From Amycolatopsis thermoflava N1165 (lineage in GTDB: Bacteria; Actinomycetota; Actinomycetes; Mycobacteriales; Pseudonocardiaceae), in the NCBI RefSeq assembly GCF_000473265.1, contig NZ_KI421511.1, positions 4,439,560-4,503,559 on the forward strand: 64,000 nt of DNA, written 5' to 3'. Made by a program: the position numbers and the translations under genes. A model generated the notes under the pieces. The model saw only the letters and a program-made list of their open reading frames with translations, was not told the origin of the DNA and did no database searches. The number at the start of each line of letters is the position of its first letter. Position 1 is the stretch's first letter. Positions 36,491-45,422 of this stretch are shown here, piece by piece.

Positions 36491-38437
36491 CTACGCGCCC
36501 CGCGCAGACCACAGTTGCCGCAGCGTGAAGCCGCGCCCGGCGGGGTCCAGCGCGCGCGTCGCCTGTTTGAACAGGTACTCCGCGCGCTCGTAGGACAGCC
36601 GTCCGCGGCCGGTGTCCGGGCAGAGGTCCGCCGCGGGCCGCATGCGTGCCGGGCCGGGGCGGCGGTCCGCCAGGAACAGGGGGCCGCGGGTGCGCCCGCC
36701 GAGCAGTTCGGGCAACAGGCGCGCCGTGCCGGAGCGCCAGGTCACCCAGCGCGCACCCGCCCGCGCCCGGCGTTCCGCCAGGTCCAGGTCCTCCACGTTC
36801 AGCGACAGCACCGGCCGCACCCCGGCGGCCGACTCGTGCAGCAACCGCCACAACGTCCGCTCCCGCACCGGCGCCTCCACCGTCCACAAGCGACTCAGCT
36901 GGTCGTCGGCGAGGCCCGGCACGCGCGACCGGCTCTCCGCGCGCCGCTCCAAGCCGTCACCCAGTTCCGGCCGCCCGGCCCACGCCCCGAACGACCGGAC
37001 CGCCGACCGGTGCCGGTTCCACGTCTTCGCCGCCGCATCGCCCCACGCCACCTCGAAGACGCCCGTGACGTCGTCCCCGGTCAGCGACTCCAGCGGCCGC
37101 CGGTCGCCCAGCGCCAGGCACAGCCGGCGAAGGGTCTGGCCGTAAGACCGCAGCGTCGAGGCGTCCAGGTCGTCCCGCGCCAGGAAGTCCGCCGCCGCCC
37201 GCCCCAGCGTCGCCACCGGCGCCACGGGACCCAGCTCGTCCGCGCGCCGCAGCAGGAAGTCGCGCTCGGCCGCGTTCTTCGCCAGCGTCGCGGCTCGCGC
37301 GAACTCCACCCGCGCCTCGGCGTTCCGGCCCAGCTCGGCCAGCAGGTCGCCACGCACGCTGGGCAGCAGGTGGTAGTCCCGCAGCGCGCGGTCGGCGAGC
37401 AGTTCGTCGGCCAGCGCGAGCCCGGCCGCAGGGCCGTGCGCGCGGCCGACCGCGACCGCCCGGTTCAGCCGCACGATCGGCGTGGGCAGCAACCGGACCA
37501 GCGCGTCGTAGAGCACCGCGATCCGCCGCCAGTCGGTGTCCGCCGCGGTGCGGGCCTGCGCGTGGCACACCGCGATCGCCGCCTGCAGCACGTACGGCCC
37601 CGGCGGCCCGCCGAGGTCGCGCGCCCGCAGCATCGCGGTGAACCCGCGCCGGATCAGCAAGGGATCCCAGCGCCCGCGGTCCTGCTCGTGCAGCTGCACC
37701 GGTTCCCCGCGCGGCCCGGTGCGCGCGGCCGCCCGGGAGGCCTGGATCTCCATCAACGCGACCAGCCCGTGCACCTCGGCCTCGTCGGGCGCGAGCTCGG
37801 CCAGCAGGCGGCCCAGCCGCAGCGCCTCCTGGCACAGGCCGGGCCGCATCAGGTCGTCCCCGGCGGTGGCGGAGTAGCCCTCGTTGAAGATCAGGTACAC
37901 AACCCCGAGCACCGACGACAGCCGCTCGGCCACAGCGGCGCCTTCGGGCAGCTCGATCGGCACTCCGGCAAGCGTTTGCTTCGCCGCCGCGATGCGCTGC
38001 GCGACCTGCTGCTCGGTGGTCAGGAACGCTCGCGCAATCTCCGCCGCCGACAGTCCCCCGACCAGGCGCAGGGTCAGCGCGACCCGTTGCTCGGTCGCCA
38101 GCACCGGGTGGCAGGACAGGAACATCAGCCGCAGCACGTCGTCGTGCTCGACGTCCCGCGGCTGCGCCAGCTCCCGCGCGAGCTGCTCGTGCCTGCGTTC
38201 CAGCCGCTCGGTCCGCCGGAGGTGGTCGATCGCGCGACGCTTGGCGGTGGTCATCAGCCAGGCGGCCGGGTTGTCCGGCACGCCCGACGACGGCCACTGC
38301 TCCAGCGCCGCGACCAGCGCGTCCTGGGCCAGCTCCTCGGCGAGACCGACGTCGCGCACCAGGCGGGTCAGCCCGCCGACGAGGTTCGCCGACTCCAGCT
38401 TCCACACCGCGTCGACCGTGCGGCGGACGTCGGTCAC
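36491..38437 (-). CDS. ECF42 sigma factor fused to a truncated tyrosine-recombinase-like domain
   Basis: A 648-residue fusion. Residues 1-about 415 are a complete ECF42 sigma factor: region 2 (LAQDALVAALEQWPSSGVPDNPAAWLMT), region 4 (ALTLRLVGGLSAAEIARAFLTTEQQVAQRI) and the long helical C-terminal domain (FNEGYSATAGDDL; DRGRWDPLLIRRG; RADEL). Residues 420-648 resemble actinobacterial tyrosine recombinases: a core-binding part (TLRSYGQTLRRL; AKTWNRHRSAVRSF), the Arg box region (LLHESAAGVRPVLSLNVEDLDL), then PLFLADRRPGPAR and a final FTLRQLWSARGA. The protein stops where the HxLR box would be, so the catalytic His, second Arg and Tyr are missing. The frame is continuous. It overlaps the DGPF gene by 4 bases. 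Confidence 0.85.
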   Translation of the reverse strand: MTDVRRTVDAVWKLESANLVGGLTRLVRDVGLAEELAQDALVAALEQWPSSGVPDNPAAWLMTTAKRRAIDHLRRTERLERRHEQLARELAQPRDVEHDDVLRLMFLSCHPVLATEQRVALTLRLVGGLSAAEIARAFLTTEQQVAQRIAAAKQTLAGVPIELPEGAAVAERLSSVLGVVYLIFNEGYSATAGDDLMRPGLCQEALRLGRLLAELAPDEAEVHGLVALMEIQASRAAARTGPRGEPVQLHEQDRGRWDPLLIRRGFTAMLRARDLGGPPGPYVLQAAIAVCHAQARTAADTDWRRIAVLYDALVRLLPTPIVRLNRAVAVGRAHGPAAGLALADELLADRALRDYHLLPSVRGDLLAELGRNAEARVEFARAATLAKNAAERDFLLRRADELGPVAPVATLGRAAADFLARDDLDASTLRSYGQTLRRLCLALGDRRPLESLTGDDVTGVFEVAWGDAAAKTWNRHRSAVRSFGAWAGRPELGDGLERRAESRSRVPGLADDQLSRLWTVEAPVRERTLWRLLHESAAGVRPVLSLNVEDLDLAERRARAGARWVTWRSGTARLLPELLGGRTRGPLFLADRRPGPARMRPAADLCPDTGRGRLSYERAEYLFKQATRALDPAGRGFTLRQLWSARGA

Positions 38438-38754
38438 CCGAACACCTGGTGGATCCGGCTCTCACCGTCCCCCACAATCCGGCGGAACCGGCGGGCCAGC
38501 TCGACGGCCTCCTCCTTGGATTGCACCTCGACCAGCGCGAAGCCGCCGACCGACTCCTTGGCCTCGGTGAACGGGCCGTCGGTCACGGTGATCTCGTCGC
38601 CCTCGGAGGTCACCCGCGTGCCTGCCGGGTCGAGCCCGCCGGTCGCCAGCAGCACACCGGCGGCGGTCATCTCCTCGATGAACTTGCCCATCTCGGCGAA
38701 CAGCTTCTCGTCGGGCGCCTGACCGGTCGCCATCTGCATCATCAGGTATCGCAT
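38434..38754 (-). CDS. YCII-related (DGPF) protein, partner of ECF42
   Basis: A 106-residue protein with the YCII/DGPF fold: MRYLMMQMATGQ at the start and the hallmark TDGPFTEAKESVGGFALVEV near residue 58. DGPF genes are the conserved neighbours of ECF42 sigma factors; their role is thought to be enzymatic or sensory, not that of a proven anti-sigma factor. It overlaps the sigma fusion gene (GTGA), so the two are translated together, DGPF first. A TANNNT box lies 6 nt before its ATG. Confidence 0.93.
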   Translation of the reverse strand: MRYLMMQMATGQAPDEKLFAEMGKFIEEMTAAGVLLATGGLDPAGTRVTSEGDEITVTDGPFTEAKESVGGFALVEVQSKEEAVELARRFRRIVGDGESRIHQVFG

Positions 38755-38766
38755 CGGCGCAGCTTA
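38755..38766 (-). promoter_or_regulatory. TANNNT box before the DGPF gene
   Basis: On the minus strand TAAGCT (38761-38766) stands 6 nt before ATG 38754. No ribosome-binding sequence fits, so the DGPF-sigma operon is probably leaderless. The -35 region is unclear. Confidence 0.4.
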
Positions 38767-38831
38767 GCGGCGCATTCCCTGTCACATCGCCCGAACGACG
38801 TGTGGGTGAGCATCCGAGAAAGGAACCCGAG

Positions 38832-39386
38832 ATGACCACCACCGCCCTCCGGCCCACCGCGTCCCGTCCGACCGCGCTGGCCGTCGCCGGCCCGCTGTGG
38901 GCCACCGTCTCCCTGGCCCAGGCCGCCACGCGCGACGGCTTCGACCTCACCCGGCACCCGCTCAGCTTGCTGAGCACCGGCTCGCTCGGCTGGCTGCAGA
39001 TCGCCAACTTCGTGGTCGCCGGCGTCCTCACCGTGGCCGGCGCGAAGGGGCTGCCCGGCCGGTGGGCGCCACGGCTCGTGCTGGCGGCCGGCGTCGGCCT
39101 GGTCGCCGCCGGGGTCCTCCCGATGGACGCGGTCGGGTTGTCCTGGCACGGCGTCGGGCACATGATCGCCGGCACCGTGACCTTCGCGTCGCTGATCGCG
39201 GCCTGCTACGTGCTGGGACGCCGGTTCTCGGGTCGCGACGCGGTGTTGTCGCACCTCGCCGGCACCGCGCTGCTCGTCGGCGACGGCTGGGCGATGGCCG
39301 GTGGCCCCGCCGGTTCGCTCACCCTCGCCGTCGGCGCCATCGCCGCCATGCTGTGGATCTCCGTCGTCGCCGCCCGTCTCCGCTGA
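38832..39386 (+). CDS. DUF998-type membrane protein
   Basis: A 184-residue protein with five or six membrane helices. RHPLSLLSTGSLGWLQIANFVVAG near residue 40 and DAVGLSWHGVGHMIAG near residue 102 are the family's characteristic loops (HxLS and HxxxH). Function of the family is unknown. ATG 38832 follows AAAGGAACCCGAG. It shares an operon with the next small gene, 11 bases downstream. Confidence 0.85.
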   Translation: MTTTALRPTASRPTALAVAGPLWATVSLAQAATRDGFDLTRHPLSLLSTGSLGWLQIANFVVAGVLTVAGAKGLPGRWAPRLVLAAGVGLVAAGVLPMDAVGLSWHGVGHMIAGTVTFASLIAACYVLGRRFSGRDAVLSHLAGTALLVGDGWAMAGGPAGSLTLAVGAIAAMLWISVVAARLR

Positions 39387-39397
39387 AAGGTCTTGCC

Positions 39398-39745
39398 ATG
39401 ACTGTCACCGAATACGTCGAGAAGCTGCCCGCCACCCAGCGCGAGATCGCCGAGCGCCTGCTCGGCCTGATCGAGACCGCGCTGCCCGGAACGGGCGCCG
39501 TGTGGCACGGCCACCCGGTGTGGAGCCTCGGCCCCGCGCCCGGCAAGCAGGCGGTGTGCCTGGTCAAGGCCTACGCCAAGCACGTCACGTTCGGCTTCTG
39601 GCGCGGACAGGAGATCACGGACCCGTCCGGGCGCCTGCAGCCGGGAGCGCGCGGCATGGCGAGCGTGAAGCTGCGGGAACCCGCCGAGATCGACGACGAA
39701 CTGTTCGCGAACTGGCTCGAGCAGGCTGCCGGACTCGAATCCTGA
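39398..39745 (+). CDS. DUF1801-type small protein
   Basis: A 115-residue soluble protein with the DUF1801 pattern: VTEYVEKLPATQREIAERLLGLIE, then AVWHGHPVWSLG and HVTFGFWRGQEI. Family members resemble iron-sulfur frataxin-like or phage-related folds but have no assigned reaction. AAAGG lies about 10 bases before ATG 39398. Probably cotranscribed with the membrane gene upstream. Confidence 0.88.
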   Translation: MTVTEYVEKLPATQREIAERLLGLIETALPGTGAVWHGHPVWSLGPAPGKQAVCLVKAYAKHVTFGFWRGQEITDPSGRLQPGARGMASVKLREPAEIDDELFANWLEQAAGLES

Positions 39746-39778
39746 GCGGAGCGCCGGGCGACCCCGCCCGGCGCTCCG

Positions 39779-41362
39779 TCACGTCTGCGGACGGCACAGC
39801 ACCGGGTTCGCCAGCTCGGCGCAGGGCCGGTCGCCGTGCGAGCGGACGATGTCGGCGCCCACCTGGTTCGTCAGGTACCGCAGGAAGCTCGCCGCGAGCG
39901 AGTCGGCCTTCGGCTCGCCGTAGGTGTAGGCGTACTCGGTCTGCCAGAACGGATACACGCCGTGGTCGGCGCCCTGCACACTCGCCTGCTGGCCGTCGAT
40001 CCAGACGGTGCGCACGTCCGCCCGCTTCGCCGCGGCGCCGAGTTCGCTGTAGCCGATCGCGCCCGGCGTCGCGGCCACGGCGTCGAGCAGCGACTCGGTG
40101 TCGTTGCGGCGGCAGCGGATCACGTCGGCGCCGGTGCCCGGGCGCCGCCGCTCGACGCAGTCGTTGGAGTTCTCCCCCGGCTCGATCGCGTCGAGCACCT
40201 GCTGCTCGAACGTCGTCCGCGTGCCGGAAAGCGCTTCCCGGTCGACGATCCGCACCTCCTGGTCCGCGCCGCCCAGTTCCTTCCAGTTCCGGACGCGCCC
40301 GGCGAACACGTCGCGCACCTGCGCCGCGGTCAGGTCCCGCACCCCGGCGTCCGGGTGGATGACGATCGTGAACAGCAGGAACGCGATCGGCCGCGGCAGC
40401 AACTGCGGCGACCGGTCGCCCTTCACCCCGTGGGAGAACGCCAGCACGTCCCCGCTCTTGGCCTCGTTGAGCCGTTCCAGTCCGTCGGTGCTGCCGCTCA
40501 TCTCGATGGTGAACTGCGCACCGGGGCAGGTGCGGCCGTAGGAGTCCGCGGCTTCTCGCACGACGGGGGCGAACGCGGTGGAGCCGGTGACGGTGAGCGA
40601 TCCGGAGGCGCAGTCCAGCGGCGGCGGGTCCTGCGTGGCCAGCCCGATCACGAACGGTTCGGCGAGCGCGACCGACACCAGCAGGTACACCAGGACGGTC
40701 AGCCAGCGCGGGATTCCGGTGCGGCTCTTGGTCTCCTGGATCGCGCCGTTGCGCACACCGCCCTTGATGCCGGCGATCACTTCGGGGTCCGGGCACTTCT
40801 TCACCTTCGGCCCGGCGCGGTCGAGCACCGCGAGCACCTTGTAGTGCTGGCCCTGGTTCAGCGGCACCTTCGGCAGCTGGATGACGCCGACGTTGCGGCC
40901 GTCGCTGTCGACGATGTTGTCCACGCCGAGACCGGAGTTCTCGCCGAAGTTCTCACGCAGGAAGTCGTCGCTCAGCTCGGTCACGACCATGCCGGCGACG
41001 CGGCGGTCCGGGAAGTTGATCTTCACGCCGGCCTGGACGTTGCCGAGGACGGCGTAGTCCTGGCTGTCGATGTTCGTCGTGCCGGTGTTCTCGATGCGCA
41101 CCAGCACGAACGACGGGTCGGTCAGCGCCTTGCCGTCCTTGTCGTCGAGGCGTTGCAGCGCGCCCGCGTTCTCGGCCGCGACCTCCTGCCGCGCGGTGGT
41201 GTCGACCTGCACGCGGTAGCCGAGCCGTTTGCGCCCGACGAACACGAACTCCCACAGAAACGCGAACACCGGCACCACGAGGGCCAGCACGGCCAGGACG
41301 ATTTCCCAGGGAAAGTTGGACAACCGGGCCTCCGCGCGGGGGACACAGGACGAGACACCCAT
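39779..41362 (-). CDS. Membrane-anchored PstS-like substrate-binding protein
   Basis: A 527-residue protein. A membrane span near residues 18-42 (IVLAVLALVVPVFAFLWEFVFVG) is followed by an extra-membrane region with RIENTGTTNIDSQDY. A second span lies near 220-240 (WLTVLVYLLVSVALAEPFVIG). The C-terminal half is a periplasmic-binding fold: LTVTGSTAFAPVV (the phosphate-loop-like TGSTA), SGSTDGLERL, and SRTxF-like LSGTRTTFEQQV. It looks like a sensor or tethered binding domain, not a free transport protein; no ABC partners are adjacent. The ligand is probably an oxyanion by homology. Confidence 0.85.
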   Translation of the reverse strand: MGVSSCVPRAEARLSNFPWEIVLAVLALVVPVFAFLWEFVFVGRKRLGYRVQVDTTARQEVAAENAGALQRLDDKDGKALTDPSFVLVRIENTGTTNIDSQDYAVLGNVQAGVKINFPDRRVAGMVVTELSDDFLRENFGENSGLGVDNIVDSDGRNVGVIQLPKVPLNQGQHYKVLAVLDRAGPKVKKCPDPEVIAGIKGGVRNGAIQETKSRTGIPRWLTVLVYLLVSVALAEPFVIGLATQDPPPLDCASGSLTVTGSTAFAPVVREAADSYGRTCPGAQFTIEMSGSTDGLERLNEAKSGDVLAFSHGVKGDRSPQLLPRPIAFLLFTIVIHPDAGVRDLTAAQVRDVFAGRVRNWKELGGADQEVRIVDREALSGTRTTFEQQVLDAIEPGENSNDCVERRRPGTGADVIRCRRNDTESLLDAVAATPGAIGYSELGAAAKRADVRTVWIDGQQASVQGADHGVYPFWQTEYAYTYGEPKADSLAASFLRYLTNQVGADIVRSHGDRPCAELANPVLCRPQT

Positions 41363-41427
41363 CTTGTGCGAGCGCGAGCCGGAAGATCACTTCTCCCCGA
41401 GCTGTTCGACAGTTGTTCACCCGGGCG

Positions 41428-41784
41428 TCAGCCGCAGGCGACCGACGAGGGGGTGTCGTCCTCCGGGCCGGGCAGGTCGACGCGGTAGCCGTCGAGCATT
41501 TCGTGCGCCCTGCCGTAGAAGTCGGGGCTCTCGTACCAGGTGCAGGTGACGCCGGTGTCGTTGGTCCAGGACGAGATCCGGTCGGCGAGGTCGTAGGTCG
41601 CCAGGTCGCCGATCCGGTCGCCCGGTCGCAGGGCCAGACCGCCGCCGGTGAAGCCGTGGTCCCGGTACAGGCACAGACTGTCCCGCGGGCAGTCGCGGCC
41701 GTCGAACGTGGAAACCTCTTGTGCCGCAGCGGTGGCCGGCACGAACGCGATCGCCAGTACGGCGAGGAACACCGATGCACGCAT
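41428..41784 (-). CDS. Secreted I36-type peptidase inhibitor / crystallin-like protein
   Basis: A 118-residue exported protein. Signal peptide MRASVFLAVLAIAFVPATAAA precedes a small domain with four or more Cys and the pattern CPRDSLCLYRDHGFTGGGL, typical of peptidase inhibitor family I36 and related beta-gamma crystallin folds. It would act outside the cell, perhaps on metalloproteases. ATG 41784 is the natural start. Confidence 0.85.
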   Translation of the reverse strand: MRASVFLAVLAIAFVPATAAAQEVSTFDGRDCPRDSLCLYRDHGFTGGGLALRPGDRIGDLATYDLADRISSWTNDTGVTCTWYESPDFYGRAHEMLDGYRVDLPGPEDDTPSSVACG

Positions 41785-41849
41785 GGCTCGGCGATACCCG
41801 CGTCCCCCGGATCGACGCGCTCATCACCGCATCGAGCTAGGGTGCCGGG

Positions 41850-42608
41850 ATGGCCGACCCCTACCGCTCGTTCGGCCGCGGCTACTCCGCGGTGCGGCAG
41901 CCGGATCCGCGGATCGCCCGCCAGGTGCATGCCGCGCTCGGCGCGGCCGCGACGGTGCTGAACGTCGGCGCGGGCGCCGGATCGTACGAACCGGACGGCC
42001 GGGGCGTGCTGGCGGTCGAGCCGTCGGCGACGATGCTGCGCCAGCGACCGCCCGGCTCGGCCCCGGCCGTGTGCGCGGTCGCCGAGCATCTGCCCTGCGT
42101 CGACGACCGGTTCGACGCCGCGCTCGCCGTGCTGACCGTGCACCACTGGCGCGACCCGGCGGCCGGGCTGGCCGAACTGCGCCGCGTGTCCCGGCGGCAG
42201 GTGGTGTTCACGTGGGACGTCGAGGTGATGGCGCGGTACTGGCTCGTCCGCGAGTACCTGCCGGAGATCGCCGAGCGGGAACGGGGCCTGGCGAACCTGG
42301 ACGCGGTGGTCCGCGGGCTGAGCGGCCCCGACCGGCGGGTGGTGGTCCAGCCGGTCCCCGTCCCGTGGGACTGCACCGACGGTTTCCTGGCCGCCTACTG
42401 GCGCCGCCCGCACAGTTACCTGGACGACGACGTGCGGGCGGGCATGTCCGGCGTCGCGGCGCTGCCGGCGGACGTGGTTCGCCCCGCGGTGGGCAGACTG
42501 GCCGAGGACCTCGGCTCCGGCGCGTGGCAGCGCCGGCACCGCGACCTCCTGGACCGGGATTCGCTGGACGTCGGCTACCGCCTGGTGATCGGGACAGCGA
42601 TCAGCTGA
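41850..42608 (+). CDS. Class I SAM-dependent methyltransferase
   Basis: A 252-residue methyltransferase with the SAM motif VLNVGAGAGSYEPDG near residue 33, then LAVEPSATML and the later motif DDRFDAALAVLTVHHWRDP. The N-terminal DPYRSFGRGYSAVRQPDPRIARQV is typical of small actinobacterial Methyltransf_11 proteins. Substrate unknown. It overlaps the convergent Pro-rich gene by 8 bases. Confidence 0.92.
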   Translation: MADPYRSFGRGYSAVRQPDPRIARQVHAALGAAATVLNVGAGAGSYEPDGRGVLAVEPSATMLRQRPPGSAPAVCAVAEHLPCVDDRFDAALAVLTVHHWRDPAAGLAELRRVSRRQVVFTWDVEVMARYWLVREYLPEIAERERGLANLDAVVRGLSGPDRRVVVQPVPVPWDCTDGFLAAYWRRPHSYLDDDVRAGMSGVAALPADVVRPAVGRLAEDLGSGAWQRRHRDLLDRDSLDVGYRLVIGTAIS

Positions 42609-43113
42609 GCGCGCCCGCGATCCCGCAGATCAGCGAACCCAGCCGAGTATCCGACACGCAGCCGCCCGCCGGCTGGGCCGGCGTCGCGTCGGGTGGGGGC
42701 GCCGGGGACGGGGTGGGCGTCGGGGAGGTGGGTTCCGCGGGCGCGGACGGCTCCCCCGGCTGCTGCGGCGCACCCGGCGGCACTTCGGGCGCTGGCATCC
42801 CGGGCACCGGCGTGCCCGGCACCGCGGGCCCCGGCATCGGCGGCAGCGGAACCAGCGGAGCCGCCGTGCCCGGCCGGTTCACCGGCAGGACTCCACCGAC
42901 CTGGTCCGGCACGGGCCGGGGGACCTCCGGCGCGGACGGGACCGCGGGCGTCTCGGCAGGCGGCGCGACCGCGGGCGGCCGGGCGCCGATCCCGAGCGCG
43001 ATCGCCGGCGCGTCGTCGCTCAGCCCGTCCAGCCCGGGGCCCAGCGACCACGCCACACCCGCCGCGACCACCAGCGCCGCCCCGGCGGTCCCGATCTTCG
43101 CCTTCACTCCCAT
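42601..43113 (-). CDS. Pro-rich anchored surface protein, function unknown
   Basis: A 170-residue protein with one N-terminal hydrophobic segment (KIGTAGAALVVAAGVAWSLG), a long extracytoplasmic Pro/Ala/Thr linker, and a short C-terminal CVSDTRLGSLICGIAGALS with two Cys. The linker gives low-complexity DNA. The C-terminal patch is the only part likely to fold. No family recognised. Confidence 0.7.
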   Translation of the reverse strand: MGVKAKIGTAGAALVVAAGVAWSLGPGLDGLSDDAPAIALGIGARPPAVAPPAETPAVPSAPEVPRPVPDQVGGVLPVNRPGTAAPLVPLPPMPGPAVPGTPVPGMPAPEVPPGAPQQPGEPSAPAEPTSPTPTPSPAPPPDATPAQPAGGCVSDTRLGSLICGIAGALS

Positions 43114-43161
43114 GCGCGCAGTTTAGCTTGCGGCGCAAGGCTTTCCGAGCAGTCAAATAGG

Positions 43162-44043
43162 TTACACCCCGACCGCGGTGAGCCGCTCGGCCGCATCCCA
43201 GAGCTCCCGCTCGCGCCGCGGGTCGTAGGACTCCGGGGACGACGGGACCACCGCACCACGGTCCACATAGGACCCGCTCGGTGCGTCGATCGTCCCGAGG
43301 ACGACGTCGGCGAGGTAGCGGCCGGCGGCGGCGGGACTGGTCGCCCACGGCGTCCAGGTCATCGCGGGCAGGATCCGGCGCACCGCGAACCGGACGACCG
43401 GACCGGCGTCGCGGGTGAGTCCGGTGCCGGGCACGAACGCGGGGTTGTACGCCACGGCGGCGACCCCGGGCGGCAGCCGGCGCGCGTACTCGTGCACCAG
43501 GTGGATGGTGGCCAGTTTGCTCGTCGAGTACGCGGTGCGCCCGGCGGCCGCGCTCGACGGATCCGGGAAGGCGCCGGGCCGCGCGAGCACGTCCGGGGAC
43601 CGCCACACCGGGCCGGGCACGAGACCCAGGTTGTGCCGGAAGTCGCCGAAGTGGGTGTCGCTCGTGGTGATCACGACCCGCCCCGACGTGGCGAAGCGGT
43701 CCTGCAGCACGCGGACGAACACGTGGTTGGCGAGCACGTTGACCGTGAAGGTCGACTCGAACCCGTCCGGCCCCGTCGTGAGCGCGTTCGTGTGCTGCAT
43801 GCCCGCGTTCCCCACGAACACGCGCAGCGGCGGCAGGTCGCCGCGGTCCAGCCGGTCGCGGATCGCGGTGGCGGCGTCCCGGACGCTGCGCAGCGAACTC
43901 AGGTCCGCGGTCACCGTGCCGTCGCCGAGGTCCGTCCGCGCGACGACGACCACGTGCGCATCGGGGTCCCGCCGGCGGATCTCGTCCAGGGCGACGCGCC
44001 CGATGCCGCGGCTGGCGCCGGTCATGACGATCGTGTGGCTCAC
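43162..44043 (-). CDS. Short-chain dehydrogenase/reductase
   Basis: A 293-residue SDR close to the retinol dehydrogenase/protochlorophyllide reductase subgroup. It has TGASRGIGRVAL at residues 8-19, VGNAGMQHT near 97, ITTSDTHFGD, and the catalytic Tyr-Lys in TAYSTSKLATIHL. Substrate not known. Divergent from an XRE regulator gene, with an inverted repeat between them, so probably under its control. Confidence 0.92.
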   Translation of the reverse strand: MSHTIVMTGASRGIGRVALDEIRRRDPDAHVVVVARTDLGDGTVTADLSSLRSVRDAATAIRDRLDRGDLPPLRVFVGNAGMQHTNALTTGPDGFESTFTVNVLANHVFVRVLQDRFATSGRVVITTSDTHFGDFRHNLGLVPGPVWRSPDVLARPGAFPDPSSAAAGRTAYSTSKLATIHLVHEYARRLPPGVAAVAYNPAFVPGTGLTRDAGPVVRFAVRRILPAMTWTPWATSPAAAGRYLADVVLGTIDAPSGSYVDRGAVVPSSPESYDPRRERELWDAAERLTAVGV

Positions 44044-44070
44044 GCGACCACCGTCCCGCCCGGCGCGGAC

Positions 44071-44102
44071 ATCAGCCAGGGACCAGCAGTACCCAGGCTG
44101 AT
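44071..44102. promoter_or_regulatory. Inverted repeat between SDR and XRE regulator genes
   Basis: ATCAGCC at 44071-44077 and GGCTGAT at 44096-44102 are perfect arms, and inside them AGGG and CCCA extend the symmetry with mismatches (about 10 of 12 bases per arm). It lies centrally in the 86-base divergent interval, suitable as the binding site of the XRE protein. Confidence 0.45.
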
Positions 44103-44129
44103 CCGGCTGGGAGCGGACAGAATGGACCC

Positions 44130-44966
44130 GTGGCTGTCCCCCACTCCGGTTTCGGCAGGCTGGTGCGCGCCTGGCGCGACCGCCTGTCCCCGGCCGACGC
44201 CGGCCTGCCCGTCACGACCGGCCGCCGCGCTCCCGGCCTGCGCCGCGAGGAGCTCGCCCAGCTGGCCGGGCTGTCGGTGGACTACGTGCTGCGCCTGGAG
44301 CAGGGCCGCGCGAAGAACCCGTCGGCGCAGGTGGTCGGCGCGCTGGCGCGGGCACTGCAGTTGTCCCGGCCCGAACGGGACCAGCTCTACCGCGCGGCCG
44401 GCCTCCTGCCGCCGCAGGACGGGACGGTGAACACGCACGTGCCCCCGGGCGTCCAGCGGCTCGTCGCGCGCCTGGGCGACGTGCCGATCGGAGTGTTCGC
44501 CGCGGACTGGACGCTGGTCTGGTGGAACGCGACGTGGTCCGCCCTGTTCGGCGATCCGGGGCCCGACCGTAACCTGGTGCGGGCGGTCTTCACCGGCGCC
44601 GCCCCGCCGGTGCGGCCGGAGCGCGGCGCGGAGGCGTTCGCGATGTCGCTCGTGGCCGACCTGAAGGACGCCGTGTCCCGCTACCCGGCCGACGCCCAGC
44701 TCGACCGCCTGGTGCGGGAGCTGCGCCGGACCTCACGCCTCTTCGCCCGGTACTGGGACAGGCAGACCACGGCGGCCGTGCACGAGTCCGAACGCAAGAC
44801 GGTCACGCACCCCGAGGTCGGCGACATCCTGTTCGACTGCGACGTGCTGCTGGTGCCGGGCGCGGACCTGCGGGTGGTCACCTACACGACGGCGGCGGGC
44901 AGCGCGGACGACGGCAAGCTGGACCTGCTGCGGGTCACCGGCGGGCGCCCGCTGACCACGTCCTAG
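44130..44966 (+). CDS. XRE-family regulator with MmyB-like ligand domain
   Basis: A 278-residue regulator. The helix-turn-helix is near residues 33-90 (PGLRREELAQLAGLSVDYVLRLEQGR), and the MmyB-like ligand-binding domain follows (GVFAADWTLVWWNATWSALFGDP). In actinobacteria such proteins usually repress a divergent SDR gene, as arranged here. The GTG start at 44130 has no ribosome site, and CAGAAT lies 6 nt before it, so it may be leaderless. Confidence 0.92.
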   Translation: MAVPHSGFGRLVRAWRDRLSPADAGLPVTTGRRAPGLRREELAQLAGLSVDYVLRLEQGRAKNPSAQVVGALARALQLSRPERDQLYRAAGLLPPQDGTVNTHVPPGVQRLVARLGDVPIGVFAADWTLVWWNATWSALFGDPGPDRNLVRAVFTGAAPPVRPERGAEAFAMSLVADLKDAVSRYPADAQLDRLVRELRRTSRLFARYWDRQTTAAVHESERKTVTHPEVGDILFDCDVLLVPGADLRVVTYTTAAGSADDGKLDLLRVTGGRPLTTS

Positions 44967-45352
44967 AGGTCGTCGCAGGCCGACCTGGCGCGGTTCATCG
45001 CCGCGTCGAACTGCGGTCCGGACGCCTCGAAGGTCCGCATGACGATCTCGAGCGGCGCCTTCAACGCGTCGGCGAGGGCCTGGTAGCGCGGCTCCTGCTC
45101 GGCCGCCGCGGCCGCGAGCTGCGACGCCGCGCCCCAGCGCTGGAAGCCGGCGTACTGGGTGTCGGGCTCGAGCGACGTGGTGCGCGCCACTGCCGCGCAG
45201 GCAGCGTCGGCGTCGGCCGCGGCGGCGCCCGGCCCGGACCCGATCCAGACCAGCCCGACGATTCCCGCGCCGACCACGAGCCCCACCACGAGGGCGGTCA
45301 CGACGAGCGGCCATCGGCGACGCTGCGGTGGGGCGGGATACGGCTGAGCCAT
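44963..45352 (-). CDS. Membrane-anchored protein, function unknown
   Basis: A 129-residue protein with a proline-rich cytosolic start, one membrane helix (WPLVVTALVVGLVVGAGIVG, residues 14-33) and an Ala-rich helical outer domain with two Cys (ADAACAAV and ARSACDDL) that could pair. ATG 45352 is preceded by GGAAGGA. Four-base overlap with the regulator gene. No family recognised. Confidence 0.75.
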   Translation of the reverse strand: MAQPYPAPPQRRRWPLVVTALVVGLVVGAGIVGLVWIGSGPGAAAADADAACAAVARTTSLEPDTQYAGFQRWGAASQLAAAAAEQEPRYQALADALKAPLEIVMRTFEASGPQFDAAMNRARSACDDL

Positions 45353-45422
45353 GGAAATCCTTCCGCGGGTGGGCTGTCCTCACCTGGACGCGCCGGCATC
45401 GCGCCCGGTTCCGCCGGGCGAG

